Assembly: GCA_009731375.1 (NCBI GenBank)
Contig: BJOX01000323.1
Location: 468,384-532,383, forward strand
Reading direction: 5' to 3'
Origin: Paulinella micropora
Taxonomy: Eukaryota > Cercozoa > Imbricatea > Euglyphida
DNA: 64,000 nt
Numbering within the stretch: position 1 is the first letter of the stretch; every line of letters begins with the position of its first letter. This document shows, piece by piece, positions 43,291-52,870 of the stretch. Under the pieces are notes generated by a model. That model saw only the letters and a list, made by a program, of their open reading frames with translations, did not search any database and was not told the DNA's origin. Made by a program: the position numbers and the translations under genes.

Positions 43291-44077
43291 ACCTCACCTT
43301 TAACAAATTTAAAAATAATGTAAATAAATTAAAATAATTAGTCTCTCTGTAAATCAACAATGTCATAACGATACCCAAACCATTAAGATTTATAGCCTGA
43401 TCGTTTTCGTCTGTAAGATAAAACCGATACACATTATTTGAACTGGCAGATAATTTCTTACCATACTCCGACCCACTTCCGTCGTATATAACGGCTCCAA
43501 ATGGAATTTCGTTGGCCGTGTATATTTCTTGTAGTACATGATCATCTCCTTCACCAACTAAGTCCGATTGAAGGTATAAAGTCTTTTCGCCAGTTAAAAT
43601 AATCACATTTGGCGATTTAAGAAAATCATTAGCGAAGAAATATGTTGAATTTCTATCAAAACCCATTATCTCGTGAATACGGGTATCGGCATCAAATATA
43701 AACTGCGGTTGAATACATCCGTTATTTGAAACACTGAATGTTAATTTTCCATCCTCTGGGTCTATGTTTGTATTGTTGCTTGAGACAACATAAGTATAAT
43801 CATTTGGACTTTCTGTCGTCAGTACATCAGACAACTTATTTTTTAGATTGTTCATTGTGTAGTTTCCCTCAGGTATCGTAATTAAAGCCTCATATCCGTC
43901 TTCGCTAAGTGTAAAGGTATTATATGGTGAAGCCACAGAGTAATAAGATTTTGGAACATAGATATGAAGAATTTTACAATGTGTGGGATTGTCTAGTCCC
44001 TTCATATTGACTTCGTGTGTGAAGTCGCTGTCTGTTCCCGTTATTCTATTTTTACTATTTATGTAATATATACCCAA
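43289..44077 (-). CDS. Penton / minor capsid protein
   Basis: 262 residues, intact. The N-terminus YYINSKNRITGTDSDFTHEV, then KSYYSVASPYNTFTL and ITIPEGNYTMNNL, follow the pattern of PLV/Polinton penton proteins (a short 'SxNR' start, a strand with F, and an 'IPEGNYT' turn). A single jelly roll is expected at the capsid vertices. It lies between protease and MCP with all genes leftward. Its TGA stop fuses with junction module 2. One of the few undamaged genes of element 2. Confidence 0.75.
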   Translation of the reverse strand: MGIYYINSKNRITGTDSDFTHEVNMKGLDNPTHCKILHIYVPKSYYSVASPYNTFTLSEDGYEALITIPEGNYTMNNLKNKLSDVLTTESPNDYTYVVSSNNTNIDPEDGKLTFSVSNNGCIQPQFIFDADTRIHEIMGFDRNSTYFFANDFLKSPNVIILTGEKTLYLQSDLVGEGDDHVLQEIYTANEIPFGAVIYDGSGSEYGKKLSASSNNVYRFYLTDENDQAINLNGLGIVMTLLIYRETNYFNLFTLFLNLLKVR

Positions 44078-44101
44078 ACTTCTTCCTCCCTTGTAATCTA
44101 T

Positions 44102-44283
44102 GATATTTAGAATTGCGCTTCGTGCTCCGCACTCTCGCTTATTCTAAACTTTCGTTTTTTTATTTGGGAAAAAATTAATCGTTTTTCGATTGTTATGGAA
44201 GGGGCTATGCCCCTTTCCAAACCCGCGGAGTATGGTAGGGGTGGAACCCCTCCAAGCGAATGAGAGTGTAGTTGATAACTATC
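44102..44283. promoter_or_regulatory. Junction module, copy 3 (degenerate, extra hairpins)
   Basis: The first arm TTAGAAT/ATTCTAA is kept. The middle holds two GC-rich hairpins (GGGGC/GCCCC and GGGG/CCCC), and the end GTTGATAACTATC resembles the usual third arm. It lies between the protease stop and the penton ATG. Confidence 0.5.
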
Positions 44284-44285
44284 TT

Positions 44286-44768
44286 TCAAAAAATAAATGT
44301 ATCAAAATTACCATACCCATTCTGTGCTTTTAACTTTTCTGCTTCGTCTTCTTTTACGTCTGTGTAGCCAGTAGCGAATTTAAATCGATTACCTTTCGCT
44401 CGCTCCATCAAAAATCTCATAGAATGAAATCCGCATGTGTCCGAGGTGTTTGATTGGTTCTTAACTTGATTTACTTTCATAAGCAGGTATGTGCTTGGAT
44501 GGCGTTTGTCTATTAGTTGTTTCATTTGTTGTTGGAAGTCTTCAGTAGGTTCATAAAGTGCTAATGGGTCATAGACTTCAACACTCCTATCTTTATCTAG
44601 ACTTATCCATACGGCGATCCAATGAGACCCCGCTTGTTTGTGATTGTCCAAATTCATAATAAATCCATATCGCTTTCTGCTTCCTGGCTTCAACTTGTAA
44701 ATTTCATCACTGGCAATTGCTCCGAGACCATCCATATTTTTCATTATGTCATCTATTTCATTAGTCAT
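44286..44768 (-). CDS. Adenain-like cysteine protease
   Basis: 160 residues, intact. The catalytic set is visible: H49 (GSHWIAVW), D67 (YDPL), Q105 and C112 (DTCGFHSMRFL). This is the Ulp1/adenain fold used by Polintons and PLVs to mature capsids (family knowledge). It starts in a TAATG overlap with the stop of the upstream gene and ends in TGA just before junction module 3. Close coupling suggests one leftward transcription unit. Confidence 0.9.
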   Translation of the reverse strand: MTNEIDDIMKNMDGLGAIASDEIYKLKPGSRKRYGFIMNLDNHKQAGSHWIAVWISLDKDRSVEVYDPLALYEPTEDFQQQMKQLIDKRHPSTYLLMKVNQVKNQSNTSDTCGFHSMRFLMERAKGNRFKFATGYTDVKEDEAEKLKAQNGYGNFDTFIF

Positions 44769-46110
44769 TAGTCCCCTCCCTTCACCCTATTGCTCTTCTG
44801 GCTGTTGCTCGTCTGTCTGTGGTTGCTCTGGCTCTGGTTGCTGTGGCTCCTCTGTCTGTGGTTGCTGTGGCTCAGGCTGTGGTTTGGTTGCTGTGGTTGC
44901 TCTGGCTGTTGCTCATTTCTATATTCATTTATAAGATCATTAACATAATCTTTTTTCTCATTGAATGAACCCATTCTTTTCGTGATAAATACTTTTTAAT
45001 GTTTTCTACAGAAAACACTTTATTAATCAAATCTTCTAAACTAGTTCCCGTTTGTAATCCCAAATATTCTGCTAGTTTCTTTTTTACTTCGTCCTTCTTT
45101 TGTCCTACATCTATTTTATGTTCTACAATTTTGTCTATTATCCATGATGCCCTTTGGTTCCATCCTTTAACATCGTGGCCTTCATTTTAAAGTTTATCCC
45201 TTAATGCTTCACCAAGAATTTTAATAGTAAGTTTTTTCTCAATATTACTATTCGATAATCCATTCTTAAACATTGCTTTGTATTTAGCCTCCTCTAGTTG
45301 GTTTCTTATATTTTTATTTAATGCTTCATGTGTTCCTAGCATTTTTTTCATATCATCTATTGTTATTCGTTGCTTTTGAAATTCTTTTATATTTTCTGCT
45401 ATACTTTGTATTTTACTAGGATCCCAATTATCTATATCTGCTTGAGTAAAAACTCCAGAATTTGTGATTAATTTTTTATTGTCTTCAAATTCTTTATTTA
45501 GCTTAACTTTTACCTCTGGCTGTGCCTGTTGTTCTTGTGGCTGTCCCTGCTGCGGTGGCATAATATATTGATATTGTGGTGGCGGTGGTAATGCTTGTAT
45601 CCTTTTTTTTTCTGTCTTCTTCATATTTTACATCTTCTATGAGTTTTTGCTCCCTTCTTAGTTCTCTGGCTTTTTGTTTTTGTCGTTCATTAATATCCGC
45701 TGGTTCTCTTTTATGTTCCCTATCCATTATATCTTGTCTTTCCTTAGCATCTGCCATGTCTTTTCGGTTTTGCCTTTTCTTTTCTTCTATCACATCTTCC
45801 CTCTTCTTCTTTTCCTTTCTTCCTCGTCATGTATTAACTCATATTTCTTTTGTAAGTTGCTTTGTATCTGGTTTCTGTTCTCGTGTTCAAGACGATTGAA
45901 ATCAGATTTGATTATTTTTGCCCTTGGTTTGCGGCCCTGCCTTTGTGGCCTCGGCTTACCAATATATTTCAAAAACAACTTAACAATTTGAAGTGTGCTC
46001 ATATCATTTGTTTTCTGACCAAAATTAAGATAATATTTTTTACCCTTCTGGATAATATAAGGCCTCCCGCTCTTATTCCTATAAACCCACGGGGGTCTTA
46101 CCTTAGCCTT
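44768..46110 (-). pseudogene. Large coiled-coil, Gln/Pro-rich structural protein, frameshifted
   Basis: Four frames join end to end on the same strand: a basic N-terminus (VRPPWVYRNKSGRPYI), a Lys/Glu-rich coiled coil (about 45790-45620), a Gln/Pro linker with helices (45624-45187), a helical segment (ASWIIDKIVEHKIDVG) and a Gln/Ser/His-rich tail ending at 44768. Frameshifts lie near 45800, 45620, 45185 and 44980. At the start, AAG (46110-46108) stands where other genes have ATG after a module. It may be a scaffold or minor capsid protein. Small separate genes are less likely because the breaks lack starts. Confidence 0.5.
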
Positions 46111-46111
46111 T

Positions 46112-46235
46112 GATATTTTAGAATTGCGCTTCATGCTTCGCATTCCCGCTTATTCTAAAACATCTATTTTTTATTTTAGGAAAAAATAAATCAGTTTTAC
46201 GATGTTTGTTGAAGACGTAGTCTGAAACAAATATC
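46112..46235. promoter_or_regulatory. Four-way-junction intergenic module, copy 4
   Basis: GATAT, TTTAGAAT/ATTCTAAA, ACATCT...CGATGT (one mismatch), TTGTT/AACAA, ATATC. It fills the space between the small basic gene (stop 46241) and the large structural gene (46110). Confidence 0.7.
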
Positions 46236-46240
46236 ATCAT

Positions 46241-46559
46241 TTAATGAAACTTTACAGCACCTCCTCGTTGCTTACCATAACCAAGTTTTGCGGCGGTAGA
46301 CCCAATAGTAAATACGAGACGCATATGGAACCCCGACATCGCTAAGGGCATTAGCGGTCTTTGAAATAATCTTGTTATCGCGAAGGAATTTATTAACAGC
46401 CAGTGCGGTTTTTCCGACCTTAGCCCAGTTAATCTTTCCTCCCTTTTGACCACATCCCTTCTTCTTAGTTTTCTTTTTTCCTCCCTTCTGTGGCATTGAT
46501 GGATTGTATCCGATGTTATATCCTGATTGTTGTGAAATTATCACTGGTGATACTGCCAT
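46241..46559 (-). pseudogene. Small basic virion protein, C-terminus frameshifted
   Basis: From ATG 46559: a Lys/Gly-rich segment (KGGKKKTKKKGCGQKGGK), then a helical hydrophobic part (ALAVNKFLRDNKIISKTANA) and LSDVGVPYASRI. A frameshift near 46330 moves to a frame ending AAKLGYGKQRGGAVKFH. Small proteins with this Lys-rich plus 'LS.VGVP' plan are common next to capsid genes in PLVs, and a DNA-condensing or membrane-active role is usually proposed (family knowledge). Confidence 0.6.
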
Positions 46560-46611
46560 ATTTTAGAAAGATTTTAAAAATCTTTTCAGCAAAAATAAAA
46601 AAATAATTATT

Positions 46612-46730
46612 GATATTTTAGAATTGCGTTTCGTGCTGTCGCACTCTCACTTATTCTAAAACATCGTTTTTTGATGTTTATGAGCAAGCGAAAATGAGCG
46701 AAGCGAATGAAAGCGATGCTCATAAATATC
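46612..46730. promoter_or_regulatory. Four-way-junction intergenic module, copy 5
   Basis: GATAT, TTTAGAAT/ATTCTAAA, ACATCG, short T-spacer, TGATGT, TTATGAGCA/TGCTCATAA, ATATC. It begins 1 bp after the ATPase stop. Confidence 0.75.
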
Positions 46731-46731
46731 A

Positions 46732-47547
46732 TTATTTCATGCGATAAGCAAAAATTTTCCGTAATTCATTATCAACTTGAGATATAAAGAAAATTAAATC
46801 TCTCCTTTGTAGCCTCGTGAAACTTTTTAAGAAAATAATCAAAGTCAAAAGATAAGTCTAAGTGTTTATACACGAGTTCCATTTTATCCTGAGACTGGCC
46901 TGAAAAGATTAACAAATAATCTAACTGCTTAATTGCTTCTGGTCTAAGGTCGTTTAAATACTTGCTTGACATAATAACCTTACTTTTATAGTGTCTGTTC
47001 TTTTTTAACAAATCGCTTACTGACTTGTCTCTTAATCCACTTCCTAAATCGTCGAAAGCAAAAACAACCTCTGGTGAAATATACTTACTTAGTCTTTCGT
47101 TCTTCTCACCTCCTTCTTCTTTTTTCTGTTCCTTTCCAAGTATAAAAATTGTGGTTTCTCTATTTCCTCTTTGTCCTGTTTTACTTCTCCTTCGTGTTGC
47201 TCGTCCTGTCTGTTCAGTTTGTCAAGTTCATAGTCTACCACATTTACACCATCTGATTTAAGAAAGGTATATATTGCCATTGGGTTTCCCCTGCTCTTAA
47301 AGTGTTTAACCATTGCTTTATAAATGTAGTCCTTGTGAATTGTTGAAGCAATAATAACAATACAGGTTTTTTTGTCTGTAGTCCGTTTCAGTATTTCAAA
47401 GAGTGCTGTCGTTTTCCCGCTCTTCTTACGGGCTAGCAGAAACATATTAGCATACGGCTCGTTGAATAATTTATAACCTTTTGCTTTTTTGTTTCCATCA
47501 CCCTCTTGTTTTACTGGCTTCACCTTGACATTGTTAATCTTTTCCAT
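46732..47547 (-). pseudogene. Genome-packaging ATPase (A32/FtsK-HerA type), frameshifted
   Basis: From ATG 47547, the N-terminal frame has Walker A ARKKSGKTT (first Gly is Ala) within FLLARKKSGKTTALFEILKR. After a frameshift near 47100 the second frame begins near SKYISPEVVFAFDDLGSG, where FAFDD is Walker B, and runs through SKVIMSSKYLNDLRP (sensor region) to TAA 46732. Total about 270 codons, the normal size for PLV packaging ATPases. The family call is firm; as it stands the gene is broken. Confidence 0.8.
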
Positions 47548-47548
47548 T

Positions 47549-47638
47549 GATATTTTAGAATTGCGTTTCGTGCTCCGCACTCTCTCTTATTAAATGGTTT
47601 TACGATGTTTGTTGAAGACGTAGTCTGAAACAAATATC
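47549..47638. promoter_or_regulatory. Four-way-junction intergenic module, copy 6 (internal deletion)
   Basis: GATAT, TTTAGAAT with its partner largely lost, CGATGT, TTGTT/AACAA, ATATC. It lies directly before the ATPase ATG. Confidence 0.6.
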
Positions 47639-47733
47639 AGCCTAAGAATTCCAAACACACGACAATTCTTCCCGCTAAATTTTCCTGTATCAATATTTCC
47701 GCTGTCAGTTTCAAGGACTTTAAATGTATATTG

Positions 47734-47997
47734 TCAGTCTGTCCATCCAACGACACCCAAATTATAACTGAGATTTGAAATGTTTGCTATATTACTATCT
47801 GCAAATGTGCCAATAATTCCAATTCTGTCCATATAAAGAATTCTGGTTTTGGTTTCCGTCTGGTCGTTATAGTAGTGAATAAATTTTACATTCATTTTAG
47901 TTGGTGTGAATGACATTTGAATATTTTTATTAAATGTTTTTCTTCCAACAAAATCATTGCTCAGAAAAATAATCTTTTGGTATTTGTGCTCCGTCAT
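47734..47997 (-). CDS. PLV virion-associated protein, unknown function (in-frame TGA)
   Basis: 87 codons from ATG 47997 to TGA 47734; the same frame goes on for about 30 more codons (YTFKVLETDSGNIDTGKFSG) toward module 6. Homologous to the gene starting at 63791 (shared KIIFLSNDF, NVKFIHY and ILYMDRIGIIGTFA), at roughly 65-70% identity by eye. Conservation in both elements shows it is a real gene. Whether the TGA is original cannot be tested here, because the other copy leaves the window first. Beta-rich; structural role inferred. Confidence 0.6.
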   Translation of the reverse strand: MTEHKYQKIIFLSNDFVGRKTFNKNIQMSFTPTKMNVKFIHYYNDQTETKTRILYMDRIGIIGTFADSNIANISNLSYNLGVVGWTD

Positions 47998-48060
47998 TCT
48001 GACTACGCTTGCTTCGCCACTTCGTGCTTTGTGGTTAAAATATATAAATATAGATATAAG

Positions 48061-48315
48061 ATGATAAAAATTTTATTAATATTTGTCGGGTCTGTGTTAG
48101 GTCGGACAGCCTGCGACTTTTACTCAAGGTATAGTGAAAAAAAGAATGAATCGTGTGTTTGGTGTATTCAGTCTGCTTTAAATTCAAAGTTTAAATGTGT
48201 GTATAAGCATTTTAGTGATATGTGTATAGGATGGGATGATGCACTGCCTTTAATGTGTGCGGGTGATAATAGATGGTATATGACACATACCTATGAATGC
48301 TCACTTCTTACTTGA
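48061..48315 (+). CDS. Secreted cysteine-rich protein
   Basis: 84 residues. The N-terminus MIKILLIFVGSVLGRTA is a clear signal peptide, followed by seven cysteines including CVWC. It is the only plus-strand gene in this part and runs tail to tail with the membrane protein, overlapping it by 15 bp. The homologue at 63475-63720 keeps all seven cysteines (NESCVWCIQ, KFKCVYK, YECSLLT), so selection acted on the protein. The spacing faintly resembles PSI-type domains, but I would not assign it. Likely acts outside the cell or in the secretory pathway. Confidence 0.7.
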   Translation: MIKILLIFVGSVLGRTACDFYSRYSEKKNESCVWCIQSALNSKFKCVYKHFSDMCIGWDDALPLMCAGDNRWYMTHTYECSLLT

Positions 48316-48654
48316 AGAATGTGATGGAAGGCAAATTCCTATGAGTAAGGTCAAAATTCCGACATAAGTATTAGCAACCTCACAAGGTAAGTTCTTTTCA
48401 GATAGCCTCACGATACAAAGTGTTATAATGGCAATAATGATACCAATTTGAAATAAGTATTTAATAAGTCGGCTGTCGGTCGGTCTGTTTTTTATACAAC
48501 AACAATTCCAGTTATCTTCCAATTCGTGCTCTACTTTTTTTTCCTCAGTCTTTAGTTCTACTTCAAGAACACGAGACTTTAATTCTGGAGTTAGTTCGCC
48601 ATCCATATCCATAATAGGCGGCGGTCTGTGAAGTCTAGTTGTATTATTGGACAT
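48301..48654 (-). CDS. Two-span membrane protein
   Basis: 117 residues. A Pro-rich start, a charged helix (ELKSRVLEVELKTEEKKVEHELE), then WNCCC and two hydrophobic segments: FQIGIIIAIITLCIV and YVGILTLLIGICL. It is nearly identical to 63142-63489 from residue 30 on. Its ATG directly follows junction module 7. A virion or host-membrane protein is likely; no family recognised. Confidence 0.7.
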   Translation of the reverse strand: MSNNTTRLHRPPPIMDMDGELTPELKSRVLEVELKTEEKKVEHELEDNWNCCCIKNRPTDSRLIKYLFQIGIIIAIITLCIVRLSEKNLPCEVANTYVGILTLLIGICLPSHSSSKK

Positions 48655-48800
48655 GATATTTTAGAATTGCGTTTCGTGCTCCGCACTTTCACTTATTCTA
48701 AAACATCGTTTTTCTTTATTGAAAATAAATAAATTGGTTTTCGATGTTTATCAACAAACGAGAATGAGCGAAGCGAATGAGAGTGAAGTTGATAAATATC
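48655..48800. promoter_or_regulatory. Four-way-junction intergenic module, copy 7
   Basis: The best copy: GATAT, TTTAGAAT/ATTCTAAA, ACATCG-spacer-CGATGT, TTATCAAC/GTTGATAA, ATATC. It is the entire spacer between the fiber stop (TGA 48801-48799) and the membrane-protein ATG (48654). Confidence 0.8.
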
Positions 48801-49818
48801 AAGGGAAAACGACTGCTCGTATTTCTGCCAATTGATTTGCTTGGTCTTGTAGTATATTAAGTAAAAGTTTATTTTCTTTTTCTAAATTAACTACCTTTTC
48901 CGATAATTCCTGTGTGGCCTTAATTAACGGGGCGATAAACTCGGAATAACCTATACCATAACCGACATCACCACTATCAACACATTTAACATTTTCTGGA
49001 TTAACACTCACACCTTTCAATTCGCATTCTTTTCTTTGCTTTGGACACGGAACCATAATTGTTTCTTTTATAAAACCGCAAAAATCTAGCATATTCATTT
49101 CTGTTAATACGATTTCTAATTCCTGTGCTATCAAACTCTTTCTTTGTTTCTTGTTGTCATAAATCATACGATAGCAGACTGGATTTAGCTTATTAATAAA
49201 ATCTAAGCCTAAGCATTCCTTTATATCTTCTTTTTTTCTCCTGTCTGAATATTGAATTGGATTAGACAATACCCATAATTGTCCATCGCTTGCTTTCAAA
49301 GACATTAAAGCATTATTTGAACTATTCTCCCATATGAACCCACTCGTTGAAGAATTATTCACTCTAAATCTAATAGCATAAGAAGTTAATCCTCCGCCTA
49401 CTCCTCCTGCTGGTGCTGTTCCTCCACTTAATGATTTATTTGCTCCAGACTGAGACATATGAATCCCACATGCTGAATCAGCAGTATCCCAAATAAATAT
49501 TCCTCTCGCAATCGTCCCGTCTGTTTGTCCTTGAATTCCTATTTTTGCTCCATTAGTAGTTGTGGTCGTTAGCAACCCAGAGTATGTAATCCCCGCATTC
49601 GCAGTTAGTAAGCCACTTGTTGCCAACGTTGTTGTTGATATCCCCGAATTTGCCGTTATTAATCCACTCGCGGTTGCCGTTGTTGTTGATATACCCGCAT
49701 TCGCCGTTATCGCCCCACTCGCTGTAATCACCTTTGTTGTTAATAAACCCGATGTGTCAAGTTCCAGAGCGAGAGACCAAGGAACAGCAACCCCCACACT
49801 TTTCCCGCTATCATACAA
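48799..49818 (-). CDS. Fiber C-terminal part with peptidase S74 chaperone domain
   Basis: 339 codons in the same phase as the fiber frame above it, separated by one TAA. There is no ATG at its start; TTG 49818 would be needed. The N-terminal half is Ala/Thr/Gly-rich repeats (ANAGISTTTATASGLI type). The C-terminal third has SDRRKKEDIKECLGLDFINK and LIAQELE, the hallmark of intramolecular chaperone S74 domains that trimerise fibers and then cut themselves off. A coiled coil ends the protein. It is 98-99% identical by eye to 62133-63050. Confidence 0.8.
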   Translation of the reverse strand: MYDSGKSVGVAVPWSLALELDTSGLLTTKVITASGAITANAGISTTTATASGLITANSGISTTTLATSGLLTANAGITYSGLLTTTTTNGAKIGIQGQTDGTIARGIFIWDTADSACGIHMSQSGANKSLSGGTAPAGGVGGGLTSYAIRFRVNNSSTSGFIWENSSNNALMSLKASDGQLWVLSNPIQYSDRRKKEDIKECLGLDFINKLNPVCYRMIYDNKKQRKSLIAQELEIVLTEMNMLDFCGFIKETIMVPCPKQRKECELKGVSVNPENVKCVDSGDVGYGIGYSEFIAPLIKATQELSEKVVNLEKENKLLLNILQDQANQLAEIRAVVFP

Positions 49819-49836
49819 AAATCTAAGTTTATTATT

Positions 49837-52282
49837 CCATTAACTAATTAGAAAATTAGAACTCATATAACTTGATTTCCATCCGCCAGCATCTAAATAC
49901 GCATCAAAGGTCATATTTATGTTATTATGACTTATATTAGTTAGTTGAAAAGTAGGATAAATATCTTCCGTTGTAATAGCCTGCATATGTGCTCCAGTTG
50001 TATTATTATTATAAGTCCCATACAATTCTAAACACGCTGTTGTTCCTATTCCTTTCGTTGTATTGCCTATGATTATTGACATACCTGATGCTGTTGTTAT
50101 TTTGTCGCTCGTTGATAATGTTGTTGTAGTCATACCAGCAGTTGCAGTTAATGTAGTTCCCGTTATTGTTCCAGCACTTGTTATGTTGTTTGAGTTCATA
50201 TCCAAAGCACCATAAAATCGCATACCGCCAGCATTGTTAAAACGGACAATGTCAGACGAAGCACTTTTATTATCCAAAAGTTTTGAAATATAAAGACCTG
50301 CTCCTTTTGCATCAAATGCTACATTCGTGAATACATAACCTCTTTGGTTCGCGGTTCCACTTGTAGCGGTATTTAGAGTAAATAAGAAATATTGATAATC
50401 ACCTGATGTCTGTGAAAAGAATATATTTCCTCCATTTTGGTTTAATATCCTCGCCCAATTATATGTTATATTTCCACCATTAATGATAGTTTGATTATTA
50501 AAATCAGCCGTTTGTGTTAAAGTTAGATATTTTATCGTAGTGCTCGCCCCATTAAATGTTTTATTTCCTGTTATGGTTTGGTCCGTTGTTAGTTTCACAC
50601 AATTGTCATCCATATATTGTCTATTTACCGCTTCATTCGCATTTTGTGGTGCTCCTAGATTAACAATCCAACTACTATTACAATCTAATCCAGTAGCATT
50701 AAACCACGAAACAATCGTCCCATCAATAATAAAACTTATTTTTTTCGCAGAAATTTCAAAGTTGTAATATGTTGCAGTATTCAAACTAGCAATTGACCCG
50801 ATATTACTGGTAGAATTGAAAACAATGAATGTTCCCTTTGTTGTTGAATTGATTGAATTTCCAGTAATTTCAACACCACTGCTATATGTCTTAATTCCTG
50901 CTATGGTTTGGTTTCCTGTTAGTTTCACATTTTGCCAGTCTTTTGTATCAACATAACTTTTATTTGCTCCATCTGTTGAAGCGGAAGGGTCGGCTAAGTT
51001 TGTTATTTTGTTGTTATTCAAACTTAATGTTGTTCCAGTTGCAGTTATAATTAAAGTATTACCTGAATATAACTCTACATACGAACCAGTTATTTGTATC
51101 GGATACCAAGTCGCTGTTGCTGTTTTTTGTGCTGCAATCATTCCTATTTTTGTATCAAATGCTATACAGATGCAGTCAAAAGTAGTAGGATTGGATGAAC
51201 CACTTACTTCTAAAGTTGATGTAAATTTTTTATTTCCTGCTATGGTTTGGTCTCCTGTTAGTTTAACCACCGAAGTATCAAGGACAGAAACATCCACACC
51301 ATCAACAAGATTTACATTTGTTATGCTTTGGCTTTTCATATTAATACACGCACTCGCATTTATTATACTGCTAAATGTTTTAATTCCTCCTATGGTTTGG
51401 TCTCCTGTTAGTTTAACCACCGAACCATCAACTGCGAGATTTGCGAGATTAATTCCATTATACGTAGAAGCCCCTGGAATAGCATAACCGCCCATATTTA
51501 GTGCCCCCGTCATACTAGCAGTGCCGTCTAATCTAAGAAAGGGTGGTGTGGTGTTTCTCCATTGTCCCGTGCTATAAATAAGCAGTTGGTTATCTGCTGG
51601 GAAGCCTGATATTGTCACATCGCTGTGGCTATCTATACTTCCACTCGCTGACACTTTATCATTATTATCTTGATGCTCGAATATCCATTCATCAACATCT
51701 TTGGTATTTAGTAAATTAACTCCTGTTATATTCTTCCTTCCCATACTAATATTGCCAAATTCATCAACATTTATCTGAAATGTTTTATTTACCCAGTTTA
51801 TTGAATTATATGTTAGATAACTATTCATTGCTATCGGCGCGGTTATAACCACATCTGAAAGTGTATCAATTGAACCAAGGGCTGTATTCTTCCATTTGCC
51901 TTCTACATCGTTGTAAGTTAAGTATTGTCCGCTCGCTTGTGCAAATATGTTTGTGTCTATCAAATTATACAAAGGCTGGTTTGGTGCGGATTGGAAGTAT
52001 TAGAGCGGTGTTGAGTTGAGGCTTTGACTTCGTCATTATCCCTTACTCGTGCTCTGTGTAGTATAAATCTTTTCCTTCTTTGATGTCGGTTGTTGATTTT
52101 AAAGCGAGACGTGTGTCAAATCGCGCATCAGTATAATAAAGATTTATTGGGTCGGAATCTTCTGGCACTCTGTCTGTATTCAGACCGACTATGTTTGTGT
52201 TGGTTAAGTCTAAGTTAAGTATGTTTAGACTATCAACAGCCAACTCATTATGGCCGAGTAAACTTTTGTACTGACTATCCAT
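49837..52282 (-). pseudogene. Long trimeric fiber, N-terminal and shaft part
   Basis: From ATG 52282 (MDSQYKSLLGHNELAVDSLN). A lost A near 52050 and an insertion near 51975 shift the frame; then 710 codons are open (51972-49840) to TAA. The shaft has repeated KLTGDQTI.G.KTF units, typical of phage-like tail-fiber needles. It would continue into the S74 domain. The promoter region is shared with the divergent acidic gene at 52343. Host attachment is the likely role. Confidence 0.75.
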
Positions 52283-52342
52283 TGTATATTATAATAAATA
52301 TTTAATTTTAAAAATACTAAAAAATAATAATCTTAGTATAAA

Positions 52343-52870
52343 ATGCCGTCTCCCGAAGCGAGCCGACAAAATTGGGGAAAAGCAGTCGATTGAATTAAAT
52401 AAAAAGCAAAGCAGAGAAAAATGGAACATGCCAAAAAGGTTTTGGAACAATACCGAAATGCAGTTAAAAGCGAAGACGAAGATATGGAACGAAAAATAGC
52501 AGAGATAGAAAATAAGAATTTAGCAACAGATATTATTAATGAGAAGGATCAAGATGACACACCCGAGCAGAGTGAGAGTGAAGATGAATGTGATTTTACT
52601 GATATCATCGCTGAAAAGATTGCGAAAATGAATATAAGAAGAAAGAAAGCGGAAACGAAGAGAGAAAAGAAGAAGAGTAAGAAACCAGAGCCTGAGCCTG
52701 AGGAGAGTGAAGAAAGTGAAAGTGAGAGTAGTGAAGAAGAAGAACCGAAACCTAAGAAAGGGAAAGGAAAAAAGTCTAGCAGTGTGAGTGTGAAAGTATA
52801 TAATCAATCTTCTGGTGGTGCTAAGAAGGAAAAAAATAATGACATTGAAAAATGTTTCTTGAAGTTTTAA
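52343..52870 (+). pseudogene. Acidic/basic low-complexity protein (element 2)
   Basis: Frame from ATG 52343, with TGA 52391 and TAA 52400 before an internal ATG 52421 that opens 149 codons. A helix (ERKIAEIENKN) is followed by a conserved FTDIIAEKIAKM motif, Glu/Ser and Lys tracts, and SSVSVKVYNQ. The homologue at 58056-58598 has DFVDLIADKISKM and ISVNVYNQ. Charged, probably disordered; it may bind DNA or other virion proteins. It overlaps the methyltransferase by 3 bp tail to tail. Confidence 0.6.
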
